A DNA stretch of 43,791 bases from Treponema sp. JC4 (GTDB lineage Bacteria > Spirochaetota > Spirochaetia > Treponematales > Treponemataceae), in the NCBI RefSeq assembly GCF_000260795.1, contig NZ_AJGU01000020.1, positions 1 through 43,791 of the forward strand. Reading direction: 5' to 3'. The notes under the pieces were generated by a model. That model was not told the DNA's origin. It made no database searches and saw nothing but the letters and a program-made list of their open reading frames with translations. Position numbers and translations under genes: made by a program. Below are positions 1 through 7,898 of this stretch, one piece after another (positions within the stretch are counted from its first letter, which is position 1; every line of letters begins with the position of its first letter).

Positions 1-2
1 AA

Positions 3-1184
3 CTCTGTCAGAAAAAAAGCGTGCTTTACCTCAGCCAGGATTTTGCAAAAGAGTATCTTCTTAAAGAGAATGAACCGGAAATCCCTCTTCAGAACAAAAT
101 TCTTTCGCACATAAAATGTCCTGTTGTTATTTCGCTTACAGGAATTACCCCGGACACAAAAAAAATGCTTAAGCAACAGGGTATTGATGTTCTTTTCAGC
201 ACGGACTTAAAGCTGCCGAATGATAAGAATAAGGATAAAGTCCTCCGTTATTTTACAGAGAAAAAAATTCCTGTAAATCTGCTTCCGGTTGCAGTTGATG
301 AATGTATGAAGCTCAGAATCGGGCCTGAAAACTGGGAAAAACTTTGTGACACGCTGGATAATGCAAAAACGCTTTCAAAAGAGGAAGCAGAAAGACTTCT
401 GGAAAATCAGTATGAGTCACCGGAAAATAAAAATGTAAGAAAAAACTCTCATTACTGTCTTGAAGCACTTAATACTTCTGAATCCATCCACTTCCTCACA
501 AAAGCGCTTAAAAACGCAGATAACTATCAGACAGAAAGTTTTGATGCGGAATCTGGCATAAGGGTTCTGCTTCTGGGGCCTTCAGGAACCGGAAAAACAG
601 CTTATGTAGAAGAGATATCAAAAGAAATTAATAAGCCGCTGGTAATACTCAGGGCATCTGATATTCTCAGCCCCTATGTTGGAGAGACAGAATTGAACAT
701 AAAGGCCGCTTTTGATGATGCCATAGCAAAGAGGGCAATTCTTTTAATTGACGAGTGTGATTCTTTTATCCACGCACGCGGGGATTCTATAAACCGTCAT
801 AATGATATTAAAGTAAACGAATTTCTTGTTCAGATGGAACGATTTCCGGGCATTTTGTTCTGCAATACAAATCTTGCTGAAAGTCTTGATAAGGCTACCG
901 ACAGACGTTTTCACTTTAAGGTTGACTTTAAGCCCCTCACTAAAGAAGGCGTTACTCTCTTATGCGAAAGTTACTTCAATAATTTCAAGCTTTCGGAAGA
1001 GCAGATTAACAGGATATATCGTGCCGGAGACGTTACACCGGGAGACTTTGGTGCATTAAACGGAAGAATCAGATTTTTGGAAAAGGAAACTTTGACTTCT
1101 GAATATATCACTGAGGAACTATGCAAAATTGTTGAGGGTAAAACCCGCAGTTGGGAAAAACATAAAATTGGATTTGGAGGATAA
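3..1184 (+). CDS. AAA+ ATPase, 5' end outside the window
   Basis: The reading frame is open to the left edge, so the gene probably begins upstream; the first possible internal start is a GTG at 21. Counting from that GTG, Walker A GPSGTGKT is at residues 186-193 and Walker B LLIDECD surrounds Asp244, with RFHFKVDF near the arginine-finger region. This is a FtsH/SpoVK-type AAA module after roughly 170 residues that I do not recognise. It ends two bases before a second AAA+ gene, whose ribosome-binding site (GGAGG) lies inside this gene's last codons, so the two are co-translated. The target is unknown. A chaperone or remodelling role is only inferred from the fold. Confidence 0.8.
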   Translation, partial: LCQKKSVLYLSQDFAKEYLLKENEPEIPLQNKILSHIKCPVVISLTGITPDTKKMLKQQGIDVLFSTDLKLPNDKNKDKVLRYFTEKKIPVNLLPVAVDECMKLRIGPENWEKLCDTLDNAKTLSKEEAERLLENQYESPENKNVRKNSHYCLEALNTSESIHFLTKALKNADNYQTESFDAESGIRVLLLGPSGTGKTAYVEEISKEINKPLVILRASDILSPYVGETELNIKAAFDDAIAKRAILLIDECDSFIHARGDSINRHNDIKVNEFLVQMERFPGILFCNTNLAESLDKATDRRFHFKVDFKPLTKEGVTLLCESYFNNFKLSEEQINRIYRAGDVTPGDFGALNGRIRFLEKETLTSEYITEELCKIVEGKTRSWEKHKIGFGG

Positions 1185-1186
1185 AA

Positions 1187-2680
1187 ATGGAATTTTCAAC
1201 AGACACACAAAGAAGATTAGCAGAAGTGCTGGAATCACTTCATATTGACGCAGAATACTGGCCGGAACCGGGATATTTTGAACTCAAGGGTAATCTGAGT
1301 TACATATATGAAAAAAATATTCCGGGTATAGTCAGAAATTTTGCAATTGAAAATAATCACGCGCTGGTAAAAATTCAGCCGGATGGCAGTTTTTTTATAG
1401 AAGATAAAGAGAATAAATCTATCCAGGCAAGCATTATTCACTGTAACAAATGCAGGAATTTTACTTTTGTAAAAACCCTTGCCCGAGGCGAAACCCTTTG
1501 TCCTTTATGCAAATCAAATTCTGTCAGGTATCTTGCAAAAGATAAAATTCCTGGCTGGCTTGGAAGCAAAAAAGAATCCCTATTTGATGAAGGCGAACTT
1601 TCCAAAAGACTTGATACCATTGAGGAAGACACAAAGGACCGCATAGAGACAATTATCTCGCATTTAAAAGGTACTCCTAAGTATATTCAGATTGATCCGG
1701 AAAAAACAAAAAAAATTGAAGAGTTGAAGGACAAATATCCTAATATGATAGAAGTTATCGATTATATTCTTATGAATATCAAAGCCTCTTCAATCAGGAA
1801 AAACAAGGAAATCTCTTTTAAGCCGATTGTTCTTGTCGGCGGGCCAGGCTGTGGAAAATCATCCTTTACGGCAGAACTCTGCCAGCTCATAATGGATAAG
1901 CCAGCTCTGAAACTTGACCTTGGAAACAGCGTTGCAAACTTTACACTTTCCGGCTCTGATCCTAGTTTCAAGCTGGCAAGACACGGCCTTATCATTGAAG
2001 CTATGTTTTCTGATAAAGACGGTCATCCTCTAAAAAATCCAATAATCCATCTTGATGAACTGGACAAAATAAAGCACGAGGCAACCTACAGCGTAGAAAG
2101 CGTTTTTTATTCTATGCTGGAAAAAAGTAATTCAAAACGCTTTTTTGATAATTACATAGGAATAAACGTGGATGCTTCCGGGATAAACTATATTTTTACG
2201 GCAAATCACCTTGAAACAATTCCTGAAGCAATTATCAACAGACTGAAAGTATTCAAGATTGCTGATTACACTTATAAGCAGCTCAAAGACAACGTGCTTA
2301 ACAATTTCTATGAAAAATGGCTTAGCAATAACAATATGCGGAGGGAATTCCTTCCTGCAGTCCTCTCAGAAGAAATCAAAGAAAGGATTCTTGATTACTG
2401 TCATAGCGATACCCGTAGCATAGAAGACGCCCTTGTTCAGGTTTACAACGACACCTGCACAACAGACCCTGAAAGCAAGCAACAGATTGCCCTCTTTTCT
2501 CCTCAGGAACTTCTGAACGGCTGGAAAAACTATCGCGGCTGGCCTCTGATTTCCAAAGAACACTGGCAATTGCCCCTGCCCTTTCAGCCTAAAAAAGAGG
2601 ATAAGGAAAAACCATTTAATATAGATGATTATCTTGAAAATTATAATTCTGATATGGAAAAATGGGATACCGCATCGTAA
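1187..2680 (+). CDS. Zinc-ribbon AAA+ ATPase, Lon-like ATPase core without protease
   Basis: The protein has 497 residues. A zinc-ribbon-like CxxC-X15-CxxC lies at Cys86, 89, 105 and 108. Walker A GGPGCGKS is at 218-225, Walker B IIHLDELDK surrounds Asp290, a sensor-1-like FTAN follows, and NRLKVF fits an arginine finger. The order and spacing resemble the ATPase core of Lon, but there is no C-terminal Ser-Lys protease domain, so it may act as an unfoldase or remodeller. The ATG is preceded by GGAGG. It forms a pair with the upstream AAA gene. The biological role is not known to me. Confidence 0.8.
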   Translation: MEFSTDTQRRLAEVLESLHIDAEYWPEPGYFELKGNLSYIYEKNIPGIVRNFAIENNHALVKIQPDGSFFIEDKENKSIQASIIHCNKCRNFTFVKTLARGETLCPLCKSNSVRYLAKDKIPGWLGSKKESLFDEGELSKRLDTIEEDTKDRIETIISHLKGTPKYIQIDPEKTKKIEELKDKYPNMIEVIDYILMNIKASSIRKNKEISFKPIVLVGGPGCGKSSFTAELCQLIMDKPALKLDLGNSVANFTLSGSDPSFKLARHGLIIEAMFSDKDGHPLKNPIIHLDELDKIKHEATYSVESVFYSMLEKSNSKRFFDNYIGINVDASGINYIFTANHLETIPEAIINRLKVFKIADYTYKQLKDNVLNNFYEKWLSNNNMRREFLPAVLSEEIKERILDYCHSDTRSIEDALVQVYNDTCTTDPESKQQIALFSPQELLNGWKNYRGWPLISKEHWQLPLPFQPKKEDKEKPFNIDDYLENYNSDMEKWDTAS

Positions 2681-2685
2681 ATGAA

Positions 2686-2713
2686 CAGGGGGATATAAAT
2701 CTATATCCCCCTG
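2686..2713. terminator. Perfect 12-bp hairpin between convergent genes
   Basis: CAGGGGGATATA pairs perfectly with TATATCCCCCTG across a 4-base AATC loop. It starts five bases after the ATPase stop and lies 26 bases from the stop of the convergent gene. Neither side has a long T-tract, so it is a probable bidirectional transcription barrier or mRNA 3'-end stabiliser rather than a classical intrinsic terminator. Confidence 0.65.
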
Positions 2714-2738
2714 CTGAGTTTGTTAGAAGGATATTCCT

Positions 2739-3428
2739 TTACCACGGTATTTCTTTACCTGTTTTATTATGAAAGCATTTAATATGAATTTGGTTTGCAT
2801 GTTCAGAATAATCAAAAAACAGGTAGTCAAAATCATATTTAGGATTTACTGTTTTCATTCCGTAAATACCAGTCCAGCAGATAAAATCAGAAGCAAGATC
2901 CATATTACGGGTTGGGGTCTGATAGGTTATAAAGTAAATAAATTCTTTGCCATTTTGAAGTTTAAGGAGTATTTGTTTTTTTTCTTCGTAGAATTTCTTG
3001 TGTTCTGCATCAAGAAATGTTTTTGTGTCTGATATTTTTTCTTCGAGTATTTTCTTGTCTAAAATTTCATTTAATTTTCGGAATTCAAGTTGAAACAAAG
3101 TTTGAAGGGATTTGTGGTCAAAAATACAGTTTTTTATGTATTCATTCTGTTCTGCAAGAGGTTTTTCTGCATCGTAAAAATATTTGTCTGACGGAGCCTG
3201 GACTTCCATTACATGCTTTGCAAAGGTGAATCTTTCATTTATTTCTGGAATAACTTCTTCATGTTCGGAAGCAACATATTTATCCTTAAAGGCTCTTGTT
3301 CCGGTTCCGATTTCACATTCCGTCTTATGATTTATGCAATATAAAGGAACATACATAAGCTGTATTTCAGCTTCTCCAATCTCTAAAAGGTCATCAATAT
3401 TTTTATAATAAGTTCCCTGTCCGACCAT
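2739..3428 (-). CDS. Hypothetical protein, 229 aa
   Basis: I do not recognise this protein. It is soluble, with no signal peptide or membrane segment, and has a charged, probably helical middle (about residues 110-160, rich in Lys and Glu). The C-terminal part is aromatic, including DFICWTGIYGMK and DYLFFDYSEH. The ATG is preceded by GGAG at a good distance. It follows a lipoprotein gene by 19 bases on the same strand, so the two are probably one transcript. Confidence 0.6.
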   Translation of the reverse strand: MVGQGTYYKNIDDLLEIGEAEIQLMYVPLYCINHKTECEIGTGTRAFKDKYVASEHEEVIPEINERFTFAKHVMEVQAPSDKYFYDAEKPLAEQNEYIKNCIFDHKSLQTLFQLEFRKLNEILDKKILEEKISDTKTFLDAEHKKFYEEKKQILLKLQNGKEFIYFITYQTPTRNMDLASDFICWTGIYGMKTVNPKYDFDYLFFDYSEHANQIHIKCFHNKTGKEIPW

Positions 3429-3447
3429 ACCGCTAACTCCTTACTGC

Positions 3448-3804
3448 CTACTGCAGAAGCTGAATTCCTCGTACATAAACAAATTTCGATTCGCCTTCAC
3501 TTATTGTAACTGTCGAAAAACTGGTAGCATAAGTTGTAAACAAATCATAATAAAGCATTTTGACATATACGTGATAAGTTCCCGGCTCCAAAGAAATATT
3601 TGCGTGTGTCCACTTTATTCCGCTGTTTGCCGCTGACCAGGCAAGATTATAATTCAGAGTGCCTGCTTTTCTGACATAAACTTCCTGAATCGTGTAATTA
3701 TCAGTCTGCGATTCTACAACCAGTTCAGTTGCATCTCTCTGGCAGCCCAAAATCAGAATACATAGAATTATTGAAGATATTATTACGATTGCCTTATTTT
3801 TCAT
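3448..3804 (-). CDS. Small lipoprotein, 118 aa
   Basis: A hydrophobic leader ends in a spirochaete-type lipobox, LILGC, with the lipidated Cys at residue 21. The mature part is about 97 residues, beta-rich, and contains TYHVYVKMLYYD, which suggests a small beta-sandwich. It should be anchored at the cell envelope. AGGGGAG precedes the ATG. A TATAAT on the minus strand at 3834-3839 and an ATGAC -35-like element give it its own promoter. The function is unknown. Confidence 0.65.
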   Translation of the reverse strand: MKNKAIVIISSIILCILILGCQRDATELVVESQTDNYTIQEVYVRKAGTLNYNLAWSAANSGIKWTHANISLEPGTYHVYVKMLYYDLFTTYATSFSTVTISEGESKFVYVRGIQLLQ

Positions 3805-3833
3805 TTTTATACTCCCCTAATTATTTACAATTC

Positions 3834-3882
3834 CATTATATTGGTCTGCCATAGATGTTGTCATTAAAGTGCCACTTGAATT
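3834..3882 (-). promoter_or_regulatory. Promoter of the lipoprotein operon with shared upstream motif
   Basis: Read on the minus strand, a TATAAT (3834-3839) follows an ATGACA -35-like hexamer at about 18 bases. The -35 overlaps the motif AATTCAA-N5-ACTTTAATGAC (3860-3882). The same motif overlaps the -35 region of the neighbouring XRE gene. Confidence 0.5.
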
Positions 3883-3888
3883 CCCACC

Positions 3889-4122
3889 CTACCCTTTGAT
3901 TATTATGTCATCTACACTCACTCCATAAATTGAAGCAAGAATAATCAGATTATCAATTGAAGGCAGATACTTTCCCTTTTCCCAGCCGTAAATTGCTTCA
4001 ACTGAAGAAAATCCAAATATTTTTTGAAGGTCCCGGACGGAATAACCTTTACGAAGGCGAAAATCCTTAATATTTGCTGCAGTTGCTTCTAAATTGATTA
4101 CAGGTTTATTTTTTTCATCCAT
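3889..4122 (-). CDS. XRE-family helix-turn-helix regulator, 77 aa
   Basis: This is a single-domain HTH_3 protein. The helices span about residues 16-70, with the turn around DLQKIFGF and recognition-helix region SSVEAIYGWEKGKYLPS, followed by the usual NLIILASIYGVSVDDII. At 77 residues it is a minimal Cro/CI-type DNA-binding protein with no sensory domain. It lies between two copies of a promoter motif, one before its own start and one before the downstream lipoprotein gene. It may therefore control both, which is inference. Confidence 0.8.
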   Translation of the reverse strand: MDEKNKPVINLEATAANIKDFRLRKGYSVRDLQKIFGFSSVEAIYGWEKGKYLPSIDNLIILASIYGVSVDDIIIKG

Positions 4123-4143
4123 AATGGACTTATCTTATATCTG

Positions 4144-4178
4144 CCTGTTGGTGGAGTCATTAAAGTATTAATTGAATT
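4144..4178 (-). promoter_or_regulatory. Putative promoter and operator of the XRE gene
   Basis: On the minus strand an ATGACT hexamer is followed, 17 bases later, by a TAAGAT -10-like hexamer. The upstream half carries the same AATTCAA...ACTTTAATGAC motif (4156-4178) that precedes the lipoprotein gene 296 bases away. This is a candidate autoregulatory site. Confidence 0.4.
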
Positions 4179-4340
4179 TGATTTTATCTATTTGCGATAA
4201 TCCATGAGATTCCTTTAGCTACTCTACTTAACCATTGTATCATAAATTCCCCAGTTGAATTTGCATACCAACCAATATTAAAATTGAATTATAAAACTCT
4301 GGCGACCCTGACCGGCCGCCTTACAAAAGGAGAAACCACT

Positions 4341-4682
4341 ATGCCAATGATAGAAGCAAAGGTAACAAGTTCGTTACCAGCAGAAAAAAGAGATGTACTT
4401 AAAGCCGAGTTCGGAAAAGCAATCAGCCTTATGAACAAGCCGGAAAGCTACCTTATGATTAACCTTCAGGACAATCAGGATTTGTATTTCGGCGGAAAGA
4501 AGCTTAATAAAGGCGCTTACATTGAAGTAAAAGTTCTTGGTTCAGTAGATTCCGGAGCAAGCAGCAAGATGACCGCAAAAGTCTGTGAAATACTTGATAA
4601 GGAACTAGGCATCCCTGGCGATGCAGTTTACGTCAGTTATTTCGGAACCTCAGATTGGGGCTGGAACGGCTCGAATTTCTAG
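4341..4682 (+). CDS. MIF-family tautomerase-like protein, 113 aa
   Basis: This is a homologue of macrophage migration inhibitory factor and the phenylpyruvate/4-OT tautomerase superfamily. The chosen ATG follows AAAAGGAGA by seven bases and makes Pro the second residue, so Met removal exposes the catalytic Pro1. Lys32 (numbered from that Pro) lies in NKPESYLMI, aligning with the MIF active-site Lys, and the C-terminus WGWNGSNF resembles the MIF end. The CXXC motif of the mammalian cytokine is absent. It probably forms a trimer. No export signal is visible. A host-directed role is possible but unproven. Confidence 0.88.
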   Translation: MPMIEAKVTSSLPAEKRDVLKAEFGKAISLMNKPESYLMINLQDNQDLYFGGKKLNKGAYIEVKVLGSVDSGASSKMTAKVCEILDKELGIPGDAVYVSYFGTSDWGWNGSNF

Positions 4683-4721
4683 AAAGTAAACATGCTATTC
4701 TTCGGCCACAAGAGGTAGTTT

Positions 4722-5069
4722 ATGAAAAAATTTGTCTTCATATTTATTCTTTCTATCTCGTTTTTAAATATTCAGGCTTTTCCTCAATCATTTTCTACTT
4801 CTGCTTTAGAAGAAGAAAGCCTGCAAACTAGCGAATTCTCTCTGACTGGCAGATTGAGGAAAACTCCAAAGTCTTTTGTTATACTCCAAAAGGAGGGAAC
4901 ACAAAGCCTTACTTCGTTCAAAATTGAAAAGAAAGGCAGTAACAAAAAAGCTTATAAAGCCTTAAAAAAACTGGAGGGAAAAATTATCACAGTAGACTGC
5001 CGGCTTATAAAAATGTCTAATCCCTTTTCCTATACAGTTACTTTGATTTCTGCCCAAGCTTCAGATTAA
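4722..5069 (+). CDS. Secreted hypothetical protein, 115 aa
   Basis: The N-terminus KKFVFIFILSISFLNIQAF is a signal peptide with probable cleavage near residue 19-22, and there is no lipobox Cys. The mature part is basic and small, containing TGRLRKTPKSFVIL and a KIITVDCRL strand. It may be a small OB-like beta-barrel exported to the periplasm. AGAGGT precedes the ATG. It lies 39 bases after the tautomerase gene. The function is unknown. Confidence 0.6.
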   Translation: MKKFVFIFILSISFLNIQAFPQSFSTSALEEESLQTSEFSLTGRLRKTPKSFVILQKEGTQSLTSFKIEKKGSNKKAYKALKKLEGKIITVDCRLIKMSNPFSYTVTLISAQASD

Positions 5070-5084
5070 GCTTTTTTAAGAATC

Positions 5085-5849
5085 CTAAAGCAGCCTTTCA
5101 ATCCATTTTGCAACGCCGTCTTCCTGGTTTGCAAGGCAGGTTTCGTCGGCAGCGGCTTTTACCTCGGCAATGGCGTTCTGCATTGCTATGCCTTTTCCGC
5201 AAAGTTTGAGCATACCGATGTCATTGAAATCGTCTCCAAAGGCGGCAATTTTTTGAGCAGGAAGTTTTAAGTGCGTGCACAGCGCCTGAATGGCCTTTTC
5301 TTTGGTAGCTTTATGATTACTGAGCTTGTACCATGGAATATCGGAAAATGGAAGCATATCAACATTTTCGATACCGATGCTGGAAGCGATTTTTGTAACA
5401 GCTTCTTTGTCGAGTGTCTTAATGCAAAGCTTCATGGCAGGTTCATTAAAGTTAGAAAAATCATTATAAGTCCAGAATTTGTCACCAAGTTCTTCTTTAG
5501 AATTTGAATATAGACCATTTTCATTATCTATAGAGATTACGGCATCTTTTCCAAGTACGTCAAAAGCGGCTTTGATGAGTGTTTGAGTTTCGGCTGATGA
5601 AAATTCGCAAGTATAGATTCTTTCGCCTTTATAAAAGGCCATTCCGCCGCCATTTGTAATCAGGACATCAGGATTGATTCCGTCTAAAAATTTTGTGGCG
5701 TTTACAAGAGCACGGGAAGTTGAAATTCCAAAAAGAAGACCTTTTTTCTGTGCCTGTATGATTGTCTGTCTGGTAAAATCAGAAATTGATTTGTCGTCGT
5801 GGAATAAAGTTCCGTCTAAGTCAGAAAGGATTAAAGATATGTTTTCCAT
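5085..5849 (-). CDS. Cof-type HAD-IIB sugar-phosphate phosphatase, 254 aa
   Basis: Motif I DLDGT (residues 10-14) holds the nucleophile Asp10 and acid/base Asp12. Motif II lies around ISTSRA, a Lys sits in LSNHKATKEKA, and motif IV is GDDFNDIGML. Residues 80-180 form the C2 cap of the Cof/YbiV subfamily. Length and order are normal for this family of cytosolic phosphatases acting on sugar phosphates or FMN-like substrates; the substrate cannot be told. It converges with the secreted-protein gene at a 15-base gap and is divergent from the YczE-like gene. Confidence 0.88.
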   Translation of the reverse strand: MENISLILSDLDGTLFHDDKSISDFTRQTIIQAQKKGLLFGISTSRALVNATKFLDGINPDVLITNGGGMAFYKGERIYTCEFSSAETQTLIKAAFDVLGKDAVISIDNENGLYSNSKEELGDKFWTYNDFSNFNEPAMKLCIKTLDKEAVTKIASSIGIENVDMLPFSDIPWYKLSNHKATKEKAIQALCTHLKLPAQKIAAFGDDFNDIGMLKLCGKGIAMQNAIAEVKAAADETCLANQEDGVAKWIERLL

Positions 5850-5938
5850 AAATAAATATGTATTATTTTCAATTTTTTTTCTACTGTTTTAAGATTTATC
5901 TGTTATTATAATTAGCATAAATTATGGAGGAAATTAAG

Positions 5939-6586
5939 GTGGAAAGAAAAAATCTTGCAAAACGGATTGCAATGTCCTTTTTTGGAGTAATCATTTGCGC
6001 AATCAGCGTAGGAATTTTTAAAATTGCAGCTTTAGGAGTTGATCCCTTTCAGTCTCTTATGGCAGGACTTGATGTTTTGATTCCTCTTGATTTTGGACTT
6101 TTGTACATAATCGTAAATGTAATTCTGCTTTCTTTTGCACTGATTTTTGACCGTCACTATATTGGCATAGCAACTTTTATCAATCTTTTTTTACTAGGAT
6201 ACATCACACAGTTTTCTTATGAATTTTTCCAAACTATAATTGTAAATCCTTCAATTTTTGTACGTATTATCTGCCTTCTTGTGGGCGTTGTAATCATTTG
6301 TTTTGGTTCGGCTTTCTACATCACTGCTGATCTTGGAGTTTCAACATATGATGCGGTTGCTCTGATAATCTGCAATACATGGAAAAAGGGCAAATTTCAG
6401 TTTGTTCGCCCGATTACAGATTTTGTCTGCGTAATTCTGGGAGTTTCTCTCTTTCTGATTGCAGGAGGAAGAGCTGCTGCAATTTTGACCATCGCTGGAG
6501 CTGGAACAATCATAACTGCATTCTTTATGGGGCCGCTGATTGAATTTTTTAATGTTCACATTGCGCGGCCGATTCTTTCTAAATAA
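5939..6586 (+). CDS. YczE/YitT-like membrane protein, 215 aa
   Basis: A polytopic membrane protein with about six segments; GVDPFQSLMAG and the second-half ADLGVSTYDAVAL are the internally repeated motifs of the YczE/YyaS/YitT family. I prefer GTG 5939 as start: it has GGAGG eight bases upstream, whereas the ATG at 5924 overlaps that ribosome-binding site and has none of its own. The substrate of this family is not established. Its 3' end overlaps the convergent XRE/DUF5680 gene by eight bases. Confidence 0.78.
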   Translation: MERKNLAKRIAMSFFGVIICAISVGIFKIAALGVDPFQSLMAGLDVLIPLDFGLLYIIVNVILLSFALIFDRHYIGIATFINLFLLGYITQFSYEFFQTIIVNPSIFVRIICLLVGVVIICFGSAFYITADLGVSTYDAVALIICNTWKKGKFQFVRPITDFVCVILGVSLFLIAGGRAAAILTIAGAGTIITAFFMGPLIEFFNVHIARPILSK

Positions 6587-7268
6587 TTATTCCGCCGTGG
6601 AAGTGTAGTTCGTAAATCTTTTTGTCCAGATAGAAAATATCTTCGTAGCCCTGGAACCATTCAAAGTCGCCGCTGGTCTGGCAGTGGTAGGTGTAATCTC
6701 CCTGGCGGAAAATATCCGGGCCGCGGAAAGGCTTATCTGATGGAACTTCGTAAAGGGCAGCCTTAAGAAAATCACCGGAAAAGGGTTCTCCGGTTACGCG
6801 TCCATAGTAGTTCATGGACCAGAGAGGCAGGCCATCGCGCCAGAGGGCTTCTTCTCCAGAAAAATCCTTACTGCCAAGATAGGTGTCTATGTAAAGGAGA
6901 AGGCCTGAAGGAGTTTTTTCTTCGTAGCGCAAATCGTGGGAAGCCGGACGGCAAGAGGTAGTTTCTGCTCCGTGGCCTGCATAGGTCTTTTGTTTTGCTT
7001 TTTGCAAAAAGGCGATTAGTTCTGCACGGTCGGTTTTATCTGTGCCTTTTGTTAAAGGAATGTTGCAGTCATCATCATTTTTTACAATGCGGTCAATGGG
7101 AATATGATAAAGATTACTTAGCGCAATTAGTCCGTCCAGCTCGGGAACTGCAAGCCCATTTTCCCACTTGCTTATAGTCTGTCGGGCAATCTTGAGTTTT
7201 TCTGCAAGTTCTTCCTGCGAATATCCGTTCTGCTTTCTGAGTAATATAAGTTTTTCGCCTATAATCAT
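6579..7268 (-). CDS. XRE regulator with C-terminal DUF5680, 229 aa
   Basis: The N-terminal HTH_3 domain covers residues 1-60 (SQEELAEKLKIARQTISKWENG, shown here only by its key turn QTISKWEN), followed by a linker. Residues about 85-229 match the DUF5680 pattern: AFLQKAKQKTYAGHG, ending in YELHFHGGII. The second domain is thought to sense a ligand, but none is known. The ATG follows GAGGTCA. It is divergent from the GNAT gene at 7427, which it may regulate (inference). Confidence 0.85.
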   Translation of the reverse strand: MIIGEKLILLRKQNGYSQEELAEKLKIARQTISKWENGLAVPELDGLIALSNLYHIPIDRIVKNDDDCNIPLTKGTDKTDRAELIAFLQKAKQKTYAGHGAETTSCRPASHDLRYEEKTPSGLLLYIDTYLGSKDFSGEEALWRDGLPLWSMNYYGRVTGEPFSGDFLKAALYEVPSDKPFRGPDIFRQGDYTYHCQTSGDFEWFQGYEDIFYLDKKIYELHFHGGIII

Positions 7269-7368
7269 ATTGACCTCACTAACTATAATCTAACACAGAC
7301 AAGGATTTATTCACACCGCTTTTTGACGGCAAAAATGTCAGCGGGAGGTGGCATATATCCTCAAACGG

Positions 7369-7404
7369 TTTACATTTTACAAATATAGTCTTGCCCCATA
7401 TAAT
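7369..7404 (+). promoter_or_regulatory. Sigma70 promoter for the GNAT gene pair
   Basis: TTTACA (7376-7381) and TATAAT (7399-7404) are separated by exactly 17 bases. An overlapping TTTACA begins at 7369. It is 23 bases upstream of the GTG start at 7427. Confidence 0.7.
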
Positions 7405-7426
7405 AAAATTTGCATGGAGAATTCAA

Positions 7427-7873
7427 GTGAGTAATATAAGAAAGGCGGAAGCGAAAGACCTGTCAAGAATCGCTGAAATTCTGGTGTTTGCAAAGCGAAT
7501 TAAATATAGAGCGATTTTCAATAACGATGATTATTCATTCAATGAATTGCAGGTAGTTAAGCTCGTAGAAAAATATGGAAATCCCAAAATACTTGATAAT
7601 ATCTGGGTTTACGATGACGGGATTGTCAAGGGAATGATTCATATAGAAGGAAAAGAAATTGTTGAATTGTATGTGGATTATTTCTTTTGGAGCCAAGGCA
7701 TCGGAGCCAAGCTCATAGAGTTTGCCAGGGAAAAGCATGACGTTCGTTTCCTGTGGGTTTTGGAAAAGAATGTTGACGCGATAAAGTTTTATGAGGCGCA
7801 TGGATTTAAAGCAAACGGGAAAAGACAACTTGAGGAAGGCACGCCCGAATATGCGATAATGATGGAAAGATAA
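7427..7873 (+). CDS. GNAT N-acetyltransferase, 148 aa
   Basis: This is an acetyl-CoA-dependent N-acetyltransferase. It starts with the typical beta-1 pattern SNIRKAEAKDL. The acetyl-CoA pyrophosphate loop is WSQGIGAKLIEF, followed by LWVLEKNVDAIKFYEAHGF, the beta-5/alpha-4 FYE..GF signature. GTG 7427 is chosen because GGAGA lies six bases upstream and the promoter ends at 7404. It is followed 25 bases later by a double-GNAT gene. The substrate is unknown. Confidence 0.85.
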   Translation: MSNIRKAEAKDLSRIAEILVFAKRIKYRAIFNNDDYSFNELQVVKLVEKYGNPKILDNIWVYDDGIVKGMIHIEGKEIVELYVDYFFWSQGIGAKLIEFAREKHDVRFLWVLEKNVDAIKFYEAHGFKANGKRQLEEGTPEYAIMMER

Positions 7874-7898
7874 ATCGGAATTTGTGGGGGTAATCATA

